This document shows, piece after piece, positions 39,439-47,737 of a stretch of DNA of 64,000 nt (positions are counted from its first letter, which is position 1; each line of letters starts with the position of its first letter). The notes under the pieces were generated by a model. It was not told the origin of the DNA. It worked only from the letters and a program-made list of their open reading frames with translations, and ran no database searches. Position numbers and translations under genes: made by a program. This stretch comes from Marinosulfonomonas sp. (lineage in GTDB: Bacteria > Pseudomonadota > Alphaproteobacteria > Rhodobacterales > Rhodobacteraceae): NCBI GenBank assembly GCA_026984915.1, contig JALSRG010000124.1, positions 35,191 to 99,190 of the forward strand. The letters run 5' to 3'.

Positions 39439-40389
39439 CTATTCACTGATCCAGTCAAAGAAACCTGCACCGGCCAGGGCTTTCAGCCTTTCCGCCAGGG
39501 CGCGGCCGATTTCGGGGCCGTCCTCCACAGGGCCGCGTTCCTCTCCGAAATGCGCTTCGGACCCATCCGGGCGCAGTATTTCACCGCGTAAATGCAAATG
39601 CCCCTGATGCAAGGTGGCAAGCCCCGCAATCGGGGTTTCACATGACCCGTCAAGGGCTGCAAGAAAAGCACGCTCGGCAGCGAGGCGCTGGCCGGTCTCG
39701 GTGTCGTGAATCGCCTCAAGCATGGCGGCTACACGTATGTCTTCGCTGCGCCGCTCTATCCCGATGGCCCCCTGGGCCACTGCCGGCAGCATTTCATCCG
39801 GGGATATGGCCGAGCGGGCAACATCCTGTTGGCCGAGCCTGTTCAACCCTGCCATGGCAAGGAACGTACAGTCGGCGATGCCCAGTTCAAGTTTTTTCAG
39901 CCGGGTTTGAACATTGCCGCGAAATTCAACCACCTTCAGATCAGGACGCCTATGCAAGAGTTGTGCGCGACGTCGCAGGCTTGAAGTGCCGACGACCGCC
40001 CCGGCCATCAGTTCATCAAGGCGGTCAACATGTGGTGAAACGAAAGCATCGCGCACATCCTCACGCGGCAGATAACAATCAAGTACCAGCCCATCGGGTT
40101 GCTCAACCGGCATATCCTTCATCGAATGGACCGCAATATCGATTGCCCCCGACAGCATGTCTTCTTCGATTTCCTTGGTAAACAGCCCCTTTCCTCCGAG
40201 TTCCTTGAGGGGGCGGTCCTGCACTTTGTCGCCTGTCGTTGTGATGACTACAATTTCAAAGGCATCTTCGGGCAGATCAAAGGACCGCATCAGGCGGTCG
40301 CGGGTTTCATGGGCTTGCGCCAACGCCAAAGGCGATCCGCGAGTGCCGATCTTCAGGGGCGATGCGGGGGAAGGGAGATCATGTTTCAT
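39439..40389 (-). CDS. hemC: Hydroxymethylbilane synthase (porphobilinogen deaminase)
   Basis: 316 aa enzyme polymerising four porphobilinogens. [43 protein letters not shown] and [12 protein letters not shown] are diagnostic; the dipyrromethane-cofactor Cys is in [11 protein letters not shown]. Start at 40389 by family comparison ([18 protein letters not shown]). Divergent from hemE across about 115 bp, a frequent alphaproteobacterial arrangement. Confidence 0.97.
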   Translation of the reverse strand: MKHDLPSPASPLKIGTRGSPLALAQAHETRDRLMRSFDLPEDAFEIVVITTTGDKVQDRPLKELGGKGLFTKEIEEDMLSGAIDIAVHSMKDMPVEQPDGLVLDCYLPREDVRDAFVSPHVDRLDELMAGAVVGTSSLRRRAQLLHRRPDLKVVEFRGNVQTRLKKLELGIADCTFLAMAGLNRLGQQDVARSAISPDEMLPAVAQGAIGIERRSEDIRVAAMLEAIHDTETGQRLAAERAFLAALDGSCETPIAGLATLHQGHLHLRGEILRPDGSEAHFGEERGPVEDGPEIGRALAERLKALAGAGFFDWISE

Positions 40390-40503
40390 ATGCCCTTGAT
40401 AGACGCGGCAAATCGGCCTGACAACGGCAATCACACAGCCGTTGGGTTGACATTATGCCGCTGTGGGTGGAACTGCATGGGGCAAGTGACAAGAGGAAAG
40501 ATC

Positions 40504-41538
40504 ATGGCCGAACAAAAGAAACTGCTGCGGGCATTGGCCGGGGAAACCCTGGATGTGCCGCCAATCTGGATGATGCGTCAGGCGGGCCGTTATCTGCCGG
40601 AATACCGCGCCACACGGGCACAGGCCGGCGATTTCCTGTCGTTGTGCTATAACCCGGAGCTTGCCACCGAAGTTACCCTGCAACCGATCCGCCGCTACGG
40701 TTTTGATGCGGCGATCCTGTTTGCCGACATCCTGCTGGTGCCACAGGCACTGGGGGCGGATCTGTGGTTTGTCACCGGTGAGGGCCCGCGCCTGTCGACC
40801 ATCACAACGCCTGCTGAGCTGGAACAGCTAAAGCCGGTTTCCGACATTCACGAAACTCTCTCGCCGATTTATGAAACCGTGCGCTCAGTGGCCCGGGAAC
40901 TGCCCGCCGAAACCGCCTTTATCGGGTTTGCCGGCGCCCCCTGGACCGTGGCCACCTACATGATCGCCGGCCGCGGCACCAAGGATCAGGGACCGGCGCA
41001 CCGGTTGATTGCAGAAGACCGCGCCACATTCGAAGCGCTGCTGGACAGGATCACCGAGGCAACCATTTCCTATCTGTCGATGCAAATTCAGGCCGGCGCC
41101 GAGGTGGTCAAGATTTTCGACAGCTGGGCCGGATCGCTGAAAGGCGATGATTTCAGCAAGTACGCGTTGGGACCTGCCAAACGGATCATTGCGGCGCTCA
41201 AGGCTGAGCACCCCGACACCCCCGTCATCGCTTTCCCGCGCGAAGCAGGCAAAAATTACATCGGTTTTGCCAAGGCAACAGGCGCCGATTGCGTGGCATT
41301 GGACAATTCGGTGTCTGCTGACTGGGCCGCTGAAAAGGTGCAGGTGGACGGCTGCGTTCAGGGAAACCTGGCCCCGGGTCATATGGTGACAGGAGGCAAG
41401 AAATTGGTGAAGGAAACGCGCCGCATTGTGGATGCGTTTTCCAAGGGGCCGCATATCTTCAATCTGGGGCATGGCATCACGCCAGACGCCGATCCGGACA
41501 ATGTGCAGCTTATGGTGGATGCGGTTCGGGGCGCCTGA
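40504..41538 (+). CDS. hemE: Uroporphyrinogen decarboxylase
   Basis: 344 aa heme-pathway enzyme decarboxylating the four acetate groups of uroporphyrinogen [43 protein letters not shown] and [12 protein letters not shown] are conserved. AGAGGAAAG precedes the ATG at 40504; the much longer open frame to 40099 is antisense to hemC. Confidence 0.97.
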   Translation: MAEQKKLLRALAGETLDVPPIWMMRQAGRYLPEYRATRAQAGDFLSLCYNPELATEVTLQPIRRYGFDAAILFADILLVPQALGADLWFVTGEGPRLSTITTPAELEQLKPVSDIHETLSPIYETVRSVARELPAETAFIGFAGAPWTVATYMIAGRGTKDQGPAHRLIAEDRATFEALLDRITEATISYLSMQIQAGAEVVKIFDSWAGSLKGDDFSKYALGPAKRIIAALKAEHPDTPVIAFPREAGKNYIGFAKATGADCVALDNSVSADWAAEKVQVDGCVQGNLAPGHMVTGGKKLVKETRRIVDAFSKGPHIFNLGHGITPDADPDNVQLMVDAVRGA

Positions 41539-41546
41539 TTGCTCGG

Positions 41547-41561
41547 GCACCCCGTGGGTGC
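41547..41561 (+). terminator. Weak stem-loop after hemE
   Basis: GCACCC (41547-41552) and GGGTGC (41556-41561) with a 3-nt loop, 8 nt after the hemE stop. No T run follows. Confidence 0.3.
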
Positions 41562-42096
41562 AGTATGGGTTTGGGACACTTTCCACGGTGCAATGGGGGA
41601 AATCGGCGCGATCTGAAGGGTCAAGAGACTTCATCACATCCATATCCCTCGCAAGCGGAACGCAGTTCCGCAATTCGGTGATCTTCAGATAGATCGTGAT
41701 AACCACGTGTTTTGGGATTTCCGGTGATATGTGGCAGAAATCAGCATAGATATCCGTATCACCATCCCGATTGTCACCGGCGTCCGCTTTCGAGATAAGC
41801 GCATTGAACCGCGGTAGGCCTTGGGCTGTTTGGGGAAAATCTCAAGCCCGAGTCAGTGTTTCATCAAGGCCAGGCCTGGCCGAACGCCCCACCTTTTATC
41901 GGAGTGCTTTGTCCTGCCGAGACGGAATGCGCGCCGGATAAGGAAACTGCATCAGCCAGGCATCGCGTTCAGGGTACCCCATCAGAACAACATGCTCATC
42001 CGTCTGGAGCCAGGCGTGCAGTTTTCACGCCGGACTCCTCGGAGGGTGTCATGATCTTGCGCTGACACCCCGAAAACGGATTTGACAACCCGGCCG
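41562..42096. other. Gene-free region, possible decayed coding DNA on the minus strand
   Basis: No intact gene. On the minus strand, two unlinked open stretches look protein-like: 41896-42024 (WLQTDEHVVLMGYPERD, then AWLMQFPYPARIPSR) with no upstream start, and a frame through about 41820-41640 (DGDTDIYADFCHISPEIPK, then HVVITIYLKITEL). They are in different frames, with stops between them, suggesting a degraded gene of unrecognised family. A GGGTGTCA (42044-42051) / TGACACCC (42063-42070) hairpin near the luxI end may be its terminator. Confidence 0.35.
42044..42070 (-). terminator. Candidate luxI terminator hairpin
   Basis: Perfect 8-bp arms GGGTGTCA (42044-42051) and TGACACCC (42063-42070), 11-nt loop, 27 nt beyond the luxI stop. 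No clear T run. Confidence 0.4.
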
Positions 42097-42735
42097 TCAA
42101 GCAGCGTTGCTGAATTCCGGCTGCGCAAAGACGTCATGCTTGATTCCGGAGAAGGCGCGAATACTTTCGATGCGTTCCCTGGAGCAATCCATCAGGGCAG
42201 CAAGTGCTGTCACTTTGCCCATGGGCTTTGGGGATCCGAGATATCCATGCGGCGCATTGCCAGACCGTTTCAACACACGATCCATAATCGGATCAATGAC
42301 GGCGACGGCATCTTTCACACCTGCTTTCATAGCGTATTCAAAGGCACCAATCATGACCTCGCTGGTCACGTAAGAGATTGAGCGTTTCTCTTTCCCGCGC
42401 GTAAGTCTTTGAGTGTCAACACAAAAACGGGTGGCCTCCCAGATGGTGCTGCTGCGCAAAGGCGGTTCTCCATCCAGCAGTGGTGAGAATATATCGCTTA
42501 GCATATGCGGACCCGTGGTCTGAAGAAGCCGCATGCAGCCAACAACATGGCCCTCCTCGTCGACACTGATGACATGTGCTGGATCAAGATCGTCGAACAG
42601 ATCTGTTTCGCGCCCGTTTACAACGGAAACATCCCATCCCAAACGGTCCTTGAAAACCCGTGCCCGCAGACGGAACATTCCATCCAGCAGTTCCGGAAAC
42701 TCGTGCTTGTTTAGTGAATCAACAATAATAATCAT
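42097..42735 (-). CDS. luxI: Acyl-homoserine-lactone synthase LuxI family
   Basis: 212 aa AHL synthase using S-adenosylmethionine and an acyl donor. All signature residues are at family-standard numbers: Arg24, Phe28 and Trp34 in FRLRARVFKDRLGWD, Asp45 and Asp48 in ETDLFDDLD, Arg69 in GCMRLLQ, and Glu100/Arg103 in WEATRF. The start at 42735 has AGGGGA upstream. The sequence cannot tell the acyl chain length. It follows luxR on the same strand across a 97-bp gap that contains a palindrome. Confidence 0.96.
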   Translation of the reverse strand: MIIIVDSLNKHEFPELLDGMFRLRARVFKDRLGWDVSVVNGRETDLFDDLDPAHVISVDEEGHVVGCMRLLQTTGPHMLSDIFSPLLDGEPPLRSSTIWEATRFCVDTQRLTRGKEKRSISYVTSEVMIGAFEYAMKAGVKDAVAVIDPIMDRVLKRSGNAPHGYLGSPKPMGKVTALAALMDCSRERIESIRAFSGIKHDVFAQPEFSNAA

Positions 42736-42792
42736 AACATTTCCCCTATTGTTTCTAATTTGCACTGTCGGAAAAAATGCCGTTAACTTCTA

Positions 42793-42808
42793 TACGGGAT
42801 TTCCCGTA
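42793..42808. promoter_or_regulatory. Palindrome between luxR and luxI, candidate lux-box-type operator
   Basis: TACGGGA-TT-TCCCGTA, 7-bp perfect arms, 58 to 73 nt upstream of the luxI start. Size and symmetry fit a LuxR-type dimer site, although it does not match the classical CTGT-containing lux box. It could instead be a stem-loop between the two genes. Confidence 0.45.
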
Positions 42809-42832
42809 AAACACCCGCTTTAGGCGAAATTG

Positions 42833-43534
42833 CTATTTCGGGTAGATCAGGCCCAGCCCAATGGCGCGGCCAACAGCCTGAACCGAGGTCAGGGCCCCAA
42901 GTTTTTCGCGGGCAGAACGAAGATGAACTTCTACCGTACGATTGGAGATCAGCAGAATGTCGCCGATATCCTGTTGGGTTTTTCCCGCAGCTACCCATTG
43001 CAGGACTTCGCGCTCCCGCGCGGAAAGTTTAGGTTGACGCAATGCGCGGGAAAGGACATCGGATTGCATGACAGCATCATGCATATGAACCGCTGCCATC
43101 TGCAGTTCCGCGATTATCTCCGGAATAAGGGCAGACCATTCCGTATCAGAGCACTTGCGCGTGACACTGAGAAGGCCGCGATCTCCGTATGGCCCCCGAA
43201 CCGGGACCGTAATACCTTTGTTGGCGATACCAAAATCATGGGCCGCAAAAAAGACGGCCTTGAATCTCTCATCCCGCTCAAAACGCGACCAATCGACGGG
43301 CGCGATGCTCAGCGCTGCCTTGTGAATTGTGGGGTCAATGTGGTGCAGGTTCCGACGCATGTAATGCATCTTCCATTCATCCGGATAGTTGGCATACCCC
43401 TGAACGGCCCCCGTTACCGGGTTGGAAGTGGCATAGGATCCGCTGTCCAGTCCAAGCTGCTCGCACAGTTGATCCAGAAAATTGAGACAGTGCTCAGGAC
43501 TGCTTTCGACCGTACTGAGGTCTATCAGATCCAT
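42833..43534 (-). CDS. luxR: LuxR family AHL-responsive transcriptional regulator
   Basis: 233 aa canonical quorum-sensing regulator. The N-terminal autoinducer domain keeps Trp54, Tyr58, Asp67 and Trp82, spaced 4-9-15 exactly as Trp57/Tyr61/Asp70/Trp85 of TraR. The C-terminal LuxR helix-turn-helix starts at LSAREREVLQWVAAGKTQQD and continues ISNRTVEVHLRSAREKL. GAGGAG precedes the start. Probable direct partner of the adjacent luxI. A CGAAAT/ATTTCG hairpin overlaps its stop. Confidence 0.94.
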   Translation of the reverse strand: MDLIDLSTVESSPEHCLNFLDQLCEQLGLDSGSYATSNPVTGAVQGYANYPDEWKMHYMRRNLHHIDPTIHKAALSIAPVDWSRFERDERFKAVFFAAHDFGIANKGITVPVRGPYGDRGLLSVTRKCSDTEWSALIPEIIAELQMAAVHMHDAVMQSDVLSRALRQPKLSAREREVLQWVAAGKTQQDIGDILLISNRTVEVHLRSAREKLGALTSVQAVGRAIGLGLIYPK

Positions 43535-43575
43535 TGGTCATGCTCCTCAGCCCCATAAAACGGGCTGTCATAGCA

Positions 43576-44196
43576 TTAAAGAAGGCCCTTGCGTGATGCA
43601 AGTGATGCGGCCTGGGCGGCTGTTTTGGCCCCCATTTTCTTGATTGAGCCTTTCAACCGTGCTTTTACCGCGCTTTGGGAAATTCCCAGTTCATAAGCAA
43701 TCTGTTTTTGCCGCATACCGGCGGCCAACAGACGCAGCGCATCGATTTGCGCGGCGGTCAGGGTTCCCTCCTGCACGGAGAAATTATTGTGATCTGCCGT
43801 CAATTCCGCAAAAAGTTCGGTCATTTCATCATCGGTGAATTCCCGGTCCTCACGCGCAAAAAAGCCGAAACTGCGCATCGGGTGCTTTTCCTGTCCGGGA
43901 ATGCTTATAACCACGCCGAACAGCAGTCCGTATTCGCGGTATGATTTCAGGATACCGCTCTTGTCATTTTCAGTCAGGTCGCTCCATTTTGCCATTCCGC
44001 CATTGTTGAAAGCCCACTGCATAAGAGGGTCTTCAAGGGCCAGGCCCCGAATCGTGTACTCTTCGATCCATTTCAGGGGAAAGGTGTTCAGTTCTTCTTC
44101 TGGTGCATAAAAGCCCAAACGCAACGCTATATAACACCCCGCAGGGCACATTTTAGAGTAACTTTGCTCCCATCTTGAGCGTAACGTATTAGACAT
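43576..44196 (-). CDS. Second LuxR family regulator, short form
   Basis: 206 aa. The autoinducer domain is shorter at the N terminus than in the neighbouring LuxR but keeps Trp43, Tyr47, Asp56 and Trp71 with the 4-9-15 spacing. The helix-turn-helix is LTAAQIDALRLLAAGMRQKQ, then IAYELGISQSAVKARLKGSI. It is only distantly similar to the other LuxR and therefore may sense another AHL or act as a modulator. Its ATG overlaps, on the opposite strand, the ATG of the HTH-less paralogue (ACATGT). Confidence 0.88.
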   Translation of the reverse strand: MSNTLRSRWEQSYSKMCPAGCYIALRLGFYAPEEELNTFPLKWIEEYTIRGLALEDPLMQWAFNNGGMAKWSDLTENDKSGILKSYREYGLLFGVVISIPGQEKHPMRSFGFFAREDREFTDDEMTELFAELTADHNNFSVQEGTLTAAQIDALRLLAAGMRQKQIAYELGISQSAVKARLKGSIKKMGAKTAAQAASLASRKGLL

Positions 44197-44734
44197 GTCT
44201 ACTTTTCTTGACTATTCTACCGTGGAACTTGGGTACGGTCTTTACATGAAACAACCACAAGAGATAAGTGATCTTTTGCAGCGTATGGTTGCATCAGCCG
44301 AATGGGTCTTCGCTATTGGTGTTAGAATTCGTTTTAACAATCCGACTCTTTTATTTCGTACATACCCAGAACTGTGGATAGAGCACTACGATAAAAATGG
44401 CCTGCTATTCAAGGACCCTACCGTGCGTTGGGGGCTGATGAATACCGGAATGTGCGATTGGGAAGACCTGAAAGATGGTGATGCACACGGGGTTCTTGAG
44501 GAAGCCGCAGGATTTGGTTTGAAGTTTGGCATTGCGATATCCACTGGAGATGCAGCAGAGCGAACACTTGGCTATTTTGCCAGGGGCACAGAGCCATTTA
44601 GCGAGGATGAAAAGCAACGTGCACAGGGGTTTGTGCAGGAGTTGCACGATTTTACGGCCGGGCTGACTGAACTGCCGGCAGAAAAGCTGGCAGCCTATCG
44701 CGTGCTGGGAGAGGCATTGAAACAGACGGTATAG
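44195..44734 (+). CDS. LuxR-type AHL-binding-domain protein lacking the DNA-binding domain
   Basis: 179 aa from the first ATG; an internal ATG at 44246 (residue 18) may be the true start since neither has a good ribosome binding site. Residues 58-119 align without gaps to residues 40-101 of the adjacent short LuxR (25 identities in 62 columns by hand count). The AHL pocket set Trp61, Tyr65, Asp74, Trp89 is intact with 4-9-15 spacing. The protein stops after EKLAAYRVLGEALKQTV, which lines up with QIDALRLLAAGMRQKQ, the first helix of the HTH, so DNA binding is lost precisely. Lower GC than its neighbours, especially the first 250 nt. By analogy with Agrobacterium TrlR it may be an anti-activator or AHL sponge. 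Confidence 0.8.
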   Translation: MSTFLDYSTVELGYGLYMKQPQEISDLLQRMVASAEWVFAIGVRIRFNNPTLLFRTYPELWIEHYDKNGLLFKDPTVRWGLMNTGMCDWEDLKDGDAHGVLEEAAGFGLKFGIAISTGDAAERTLGYFARGTEPFSEDEKQRAQGFVQELHDFTAGLTELPAEKLAAYRVLGEALKQTV

Positions 44735-44754
44735 GATTGACGCCCTTGGAGGCC

Positions 44755-45933
44755 TTATGCGACGTCTGCCTTCAGCCGGTTTCCGGTGCGCCAGGCCCCC
44801 TTCAGAAACAGATTGTTGCCCAGATGAACAAAGTCTGCCCGTGCACCGGGCTGTAATGTGCCAAATTCGGGTGCTCTTCCCAGGATATGGGCCGGAATGC
44901 GGGTCGCCATTGCCAGGGCGCGGTCAGTTGTGACACCAACCTGTTCAACCATGACCTGAACGGCCCGGGGCATGTCCAGATCGGCACCCGCCAGTGTACC
45001 GTCCTCCAGCGTCAACCGCCCCCCGCGGCGGTAAATGGTGCGTCCGTTCAGTGTAAATTCCGTCAGGTCAGTCCCTGCTGCCGCCATGGAATCCGTTACC
45101 AGAAAAACAGCGCCCGGGCCGGTTTTTCCATGCAGAGCCGCGCGGATGGTTGCCGGATGAACGTGAATTCCGTCTGCAATCAGACCGGCGTTCATGGCCC
45201 CCAGATCGAGAGCCGCGCCAACCAGCCCCGGTGCCCGGCTGGTCAGTTGGCTCATGGCATTGAAGAGATGCGTTGCACAACGCGCCCCATTTGCAACTGC
45301 GTCACGACATGCCTGGTAGTCTGCGTCGGTATGTCCCAGCGAAACCAGTATGCCAGCCGCTGCAAGTTCGCCGATCTGCTCGGGCGTAACCGATTCGGGG
45401 GCGACCGTTACCATCAGGTTTGGCAGTGCAAGTGCAGCCTGTTGCAGCATTTCCATGTCTTCAGTTTCCATCGGGCGAATGAGGCCCGGATCATGCGCGC
45501 CTTTGCGCGCAAGAGAAAGATGTGGCCCTTCCAGATGCAGCCCCAGGATGCCCGGAACCCCCTCGGCAATTGCCTCTGCGACTGCAACGATAGCCGCTTG
45601 CGTCCTGTCGCGCGTATCGGTGATCAGGGTTGGCAACAATGCGGTTGTACCATTATCCGCATGCGCATTTACGATCCTGCGCAGGCAATCGACGGATTGC
45701 TCTTCGTTGAAAAGTATTCCACCGCCGCCGTTTACTTGCAGGTCTACGAATCCGGGGGCGATTATGCCCCCTTGCAAATCCACGGCTTCTGCCCCCTTGG
45801 GAATGGCTTTCCTTGGAACAATGGCCTTCACGCGCCCAGCCAAAACGAGCAGGGCAGCATCGGTGTGCCGTTCTCTGCCATCGAATATATCGACACCGGA
45901 AAAAGCGGTCAGAGAGCTATTGGTTTCGGTCAT
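44755..45933 (-). CDS. nagA: N-acetylglucosamine-6-phosphate deacetylase
   Basis: 392 aa amidohydrolase producing glucosamine-6-phosphate. PGFVDLQVNGGGGILFN, LGLHLEGPHLSLARKGAH (metal Glu), VSLGHTDAD, THLFNAMSQL, ADGIHVHP and VTDSMAAAG (catalytic Asp) give a complete active site. It is the last gene of the kinase-gntR-SIS-nagA operon (4-nt overlap with the SIS gene) and ends 20 bp from the HTH-less LuxR gene, which is convergent. Confidence 0.95.
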   Translation of the reverse strand: MTETNSSLTAFSGVDIFDGRERHTDAALLVLAGRVKAIVPRKAIPKGAEAVDLQGGIIAPGFVDLQVNGGGGILFNEEQSVDCLRRIVNAHADNGTTALLPTLITDTRDRTQAAIVAVAEAIAEGVPGILGLHLEGPHLSLARKGAHDPGLIRPMETEDMEMLQQAALALPNLMVTVAPESVTPEQIGELAAAGILVSLGHTDADYQACRDAVANGARCATHLFNAMSQLTSRAPGLVGAALDLGAMNAGLIADGIHVHPATIRAALHGKTGPGAVFLVTDSMAAAGTDLTEFTLNGRTIYRRGGRLTLEDGTLAGADLDMPRAVQVMVEQVGVTTDRALAMATRIPAHILGRAPEFGTLQPGARADFVHLGNNLFLKGAWRTGNRLKADVA

Positions 45934-46952
45934 AGGGTTTCTGTCACCTTCTTCAAATGTCTCGGAGTGTCAGGATTGATCCCGCGGGCCCGCGCGACAC
46001 GTTCAACCATTGCATAAAATGACACAATCAGGGCAAGCGGGTCGGTCAGCGGATGACCGGTGCGCACGCAGGGCAGTTTACAGGCATTTTTTGCCTTGTC
46101 TGATGTCACAAATACCGTGGCTCCCTTGGTTGCAATCTGATCGGCCACTTCAACAAGCGCCGCTTCGGCGGCATCTTTTGCGGCAAGCGCCAGAGTCGGG
46201 AACCCTTTGCCAACGATCGAAACCGGCCCGTGCAGGACCTCTGCGGAAGAATAGGATTCTGCATGTATCTGGCAGGTTTCCTTGAATTTCAACGCCGCTT
46301 CGTTGGAAATGGCAAAACCCGGGCCGCGCCCGAGAGTATATAGGGAATCGTGTCCGGCAACGGCATTGCGCAATTCCGGCCAGTCAATTTCAGCCGCGCG
46401 TGACAACGCTTCGGGCAGTGCATGAATAGCGTTGCGCAACGCGCTGTCGCCCTTCCATTCCGCCAGCAACAACAGACCTGCGACTGCGGAATTCACAAAT
46501 GTCTTGGTTGCCGCAACGCTGCGCTCGGGTCCGGCGTGGATATTCAGCGTATATGTGCAGGTTTGCGCCAAGGGTGACGCCGGATCATTGGTAAGGGCAA
46601 AAGACAAAGCCCCGGCTGTTTTGCCGGCACGCGCCATTTCAACGATATCCGGGCTTTGCCCCGATTGTGAAACCACGATGACGGCAGCCGAATTCAGGTG
46701 TAAGGGTGCGTGGTAAATCGAAGCAACCGAAGGTCCGACAGAGGCCATGGGAATCCCCAGCAAGAGCTCGCTTGCATATTTCAGGTAGGTCGCAACATGG
46801 TCTGATGAACCGCGGGCAACAGAAACCAGAAATGCCGGGCCGAGATCCGCCAGCGCTTTGCCGCCAGCGATAATGTCGATTGTTCCATTATGCAAAAGCC
46901 GTTCGACTGAGTCGGGTATTTCCAGCACTTCCGCGCGCATCCTTGTTTGCAT
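45930..46952 (-). CDS. SIS-domain aminosugar isomerase/deaminase
   Basis: 340 aa with two SIS domains, similar to the isomerase half of GlmS and to NagB-II/AgaS-type deaminases. The first has SVARGSSDHVATYLKYASE and VVSQSGQSPDIVEMAR; the second YTLGRGPGFAISNEAALKFKE and EVLHGPVSIV. With no NagB in the cluster it is the likely glucosamine-6-phosphate deaminase feeding fructose-6-phosphate. Overlaps gntR by 1 nt and nagA by 4 nt. Confidence 0.9.
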   Translation of the reverse strand: MQTRMRAEVLEIPDSVERLLHNGTIDIIAGGKALADLGPAFLVSVARGSSDHVATYLKYASELLLGIPMASVGPSVASIYHAPLHLNSAAVIVVSQSGQSPDIVEMARAGKTAGALSFALTNDPASPLAQTCTYTLNIHAGPERSVAATKTFVNSAVAGLLLLAEWKGDSALRNAIHALPEALSRAAEIDWPELRNAVAGHDSLYTLGRGPGFAISNEAALKFKETCQIHAESYSSAEVLHGPVSIVGKGFPTLALAAKDAAEAALVEVADQIATKGATVFVTSDKAKNACKLPCVRTGHPLTDPLALIVSFYAMVERVARARGINPDTPRHLKKVTETL

Positions 46953-47737
46953 CAGATGTGTGCCCCTTTGCTTTGCGGTGCATTCTTCAGGCGCAGTTCG
47001 GCGACAAAATCATAGGCGTCGCCACGATAGATAGAGCGCGTGAATTCGACAACCCGGCCGCCGGGAAGATATGATGTGCGTTCTATTCTCAACCCTGCCG
47101 AGCCGGGCTTTTCGTGCAGCAGTTCCGCGTCGTGCGCTGACATGTTGATGGCAGAAATTCTCTGCACCGCCCGGACCGGCCGGTTCCCCAGCTTTTCCAG
47201 GGCTTCATACAATGATCGTACGACCATTTCGGGGTCTGGCAAAAGATCGACTGGCAGAGATGCCCGCTCGACAGCCATCGGCTGATCATCCGCCATCCGA
47301 AGGCGCGAAAGACGCGCAACAGAATGATCTGCGCCAAGGCCAAGCGCGACGACTTCTTCGGGCGAGGGCATAAAGGTGCCGCGCTCCAGCCATTGGGAAT
47401 GAGAAGCCATGCCGCGGCGCGCCATGTCCTCGGTGAATGAGGTAAGGCGGGAAAGGGACTGCTCGACTTTCTGCACACGGGGTGCGACGAAAGAACCCGA
47501 CCCCTGCCTCTGTACGATCTTGCCTTCGGCGGCCAAGGCCTGAATGGCCTTGCGGACCGTGACGCGCGATAAATTGGTCAGAGTGGCAATGTCGCGTTCT
47601 GGCGGCAAAGGGGAATCCGGGGGCAACTGACCGGAATCTATGCCGGATTGAAGTCGCCTGCGCAATTGCACATAGCGGGGGCCATTGTCGCGCGAAAGCC
47701 AGTTCTCGGGGTTCAGGAAGGTGCGGATATCCGTCAT
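46952..47737 (-). CDS. GntR family regulator with UTRA domain
   Basis: 261 aa HutC-type repressor. The winged helix is PPERDIATLTNLSRVTVRKA followed by LAAEGKIVQRQGSGSFVAP. The C-terminal UTRA domain has EEVVALGLGADHSVARLSRL and GLRIERTSYLPGGRVVEF. It is the likely controller of this amino-sugar regulon (NagR-like), sensing a phosphorylated amino sugar. I start it at 47737, inside the 3' end of the kinase gene (4-nt overlap); longer frames are antisense to nothing but not family-like. Confidence 0.93.
   Translation of the reverse strand: MTDIRTFLNPENWLSRDNGPRYVQLRRRLQSGIDSGQLPPDSPLPPERDIATLTNLSRVTVRKAIQALAAEGKIVQRQGSGSFVAPRVQKVEQSLSRLTSFTEDMARRGMASHSQWLERGTFMPSPEEVVALGLGADHSVARLSRLRMADDQPMAVERASLPVDLLPDPEMVVRSLYEALEKLGNRPVRAVQRISAINMSAHDAELLHEKPGSAGLRIERTSYLPGGRVVEFTRSIYRGDAYDFVAELRLKNAPQSKGAHI

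Noticed and set aside
40099..40503. Long in-frame N-terminal extension of hemE
   Set aside because: It is antisense to hemC and not part of the conserved HemE start; the ATG at 40504 has a ribosome binding site.
42107..42373. Plus-strand ORF of 88 codons opposite luxI
   Set aside because: luxI has every conserved residue; the opposite ORF is a codon-bias shadow.
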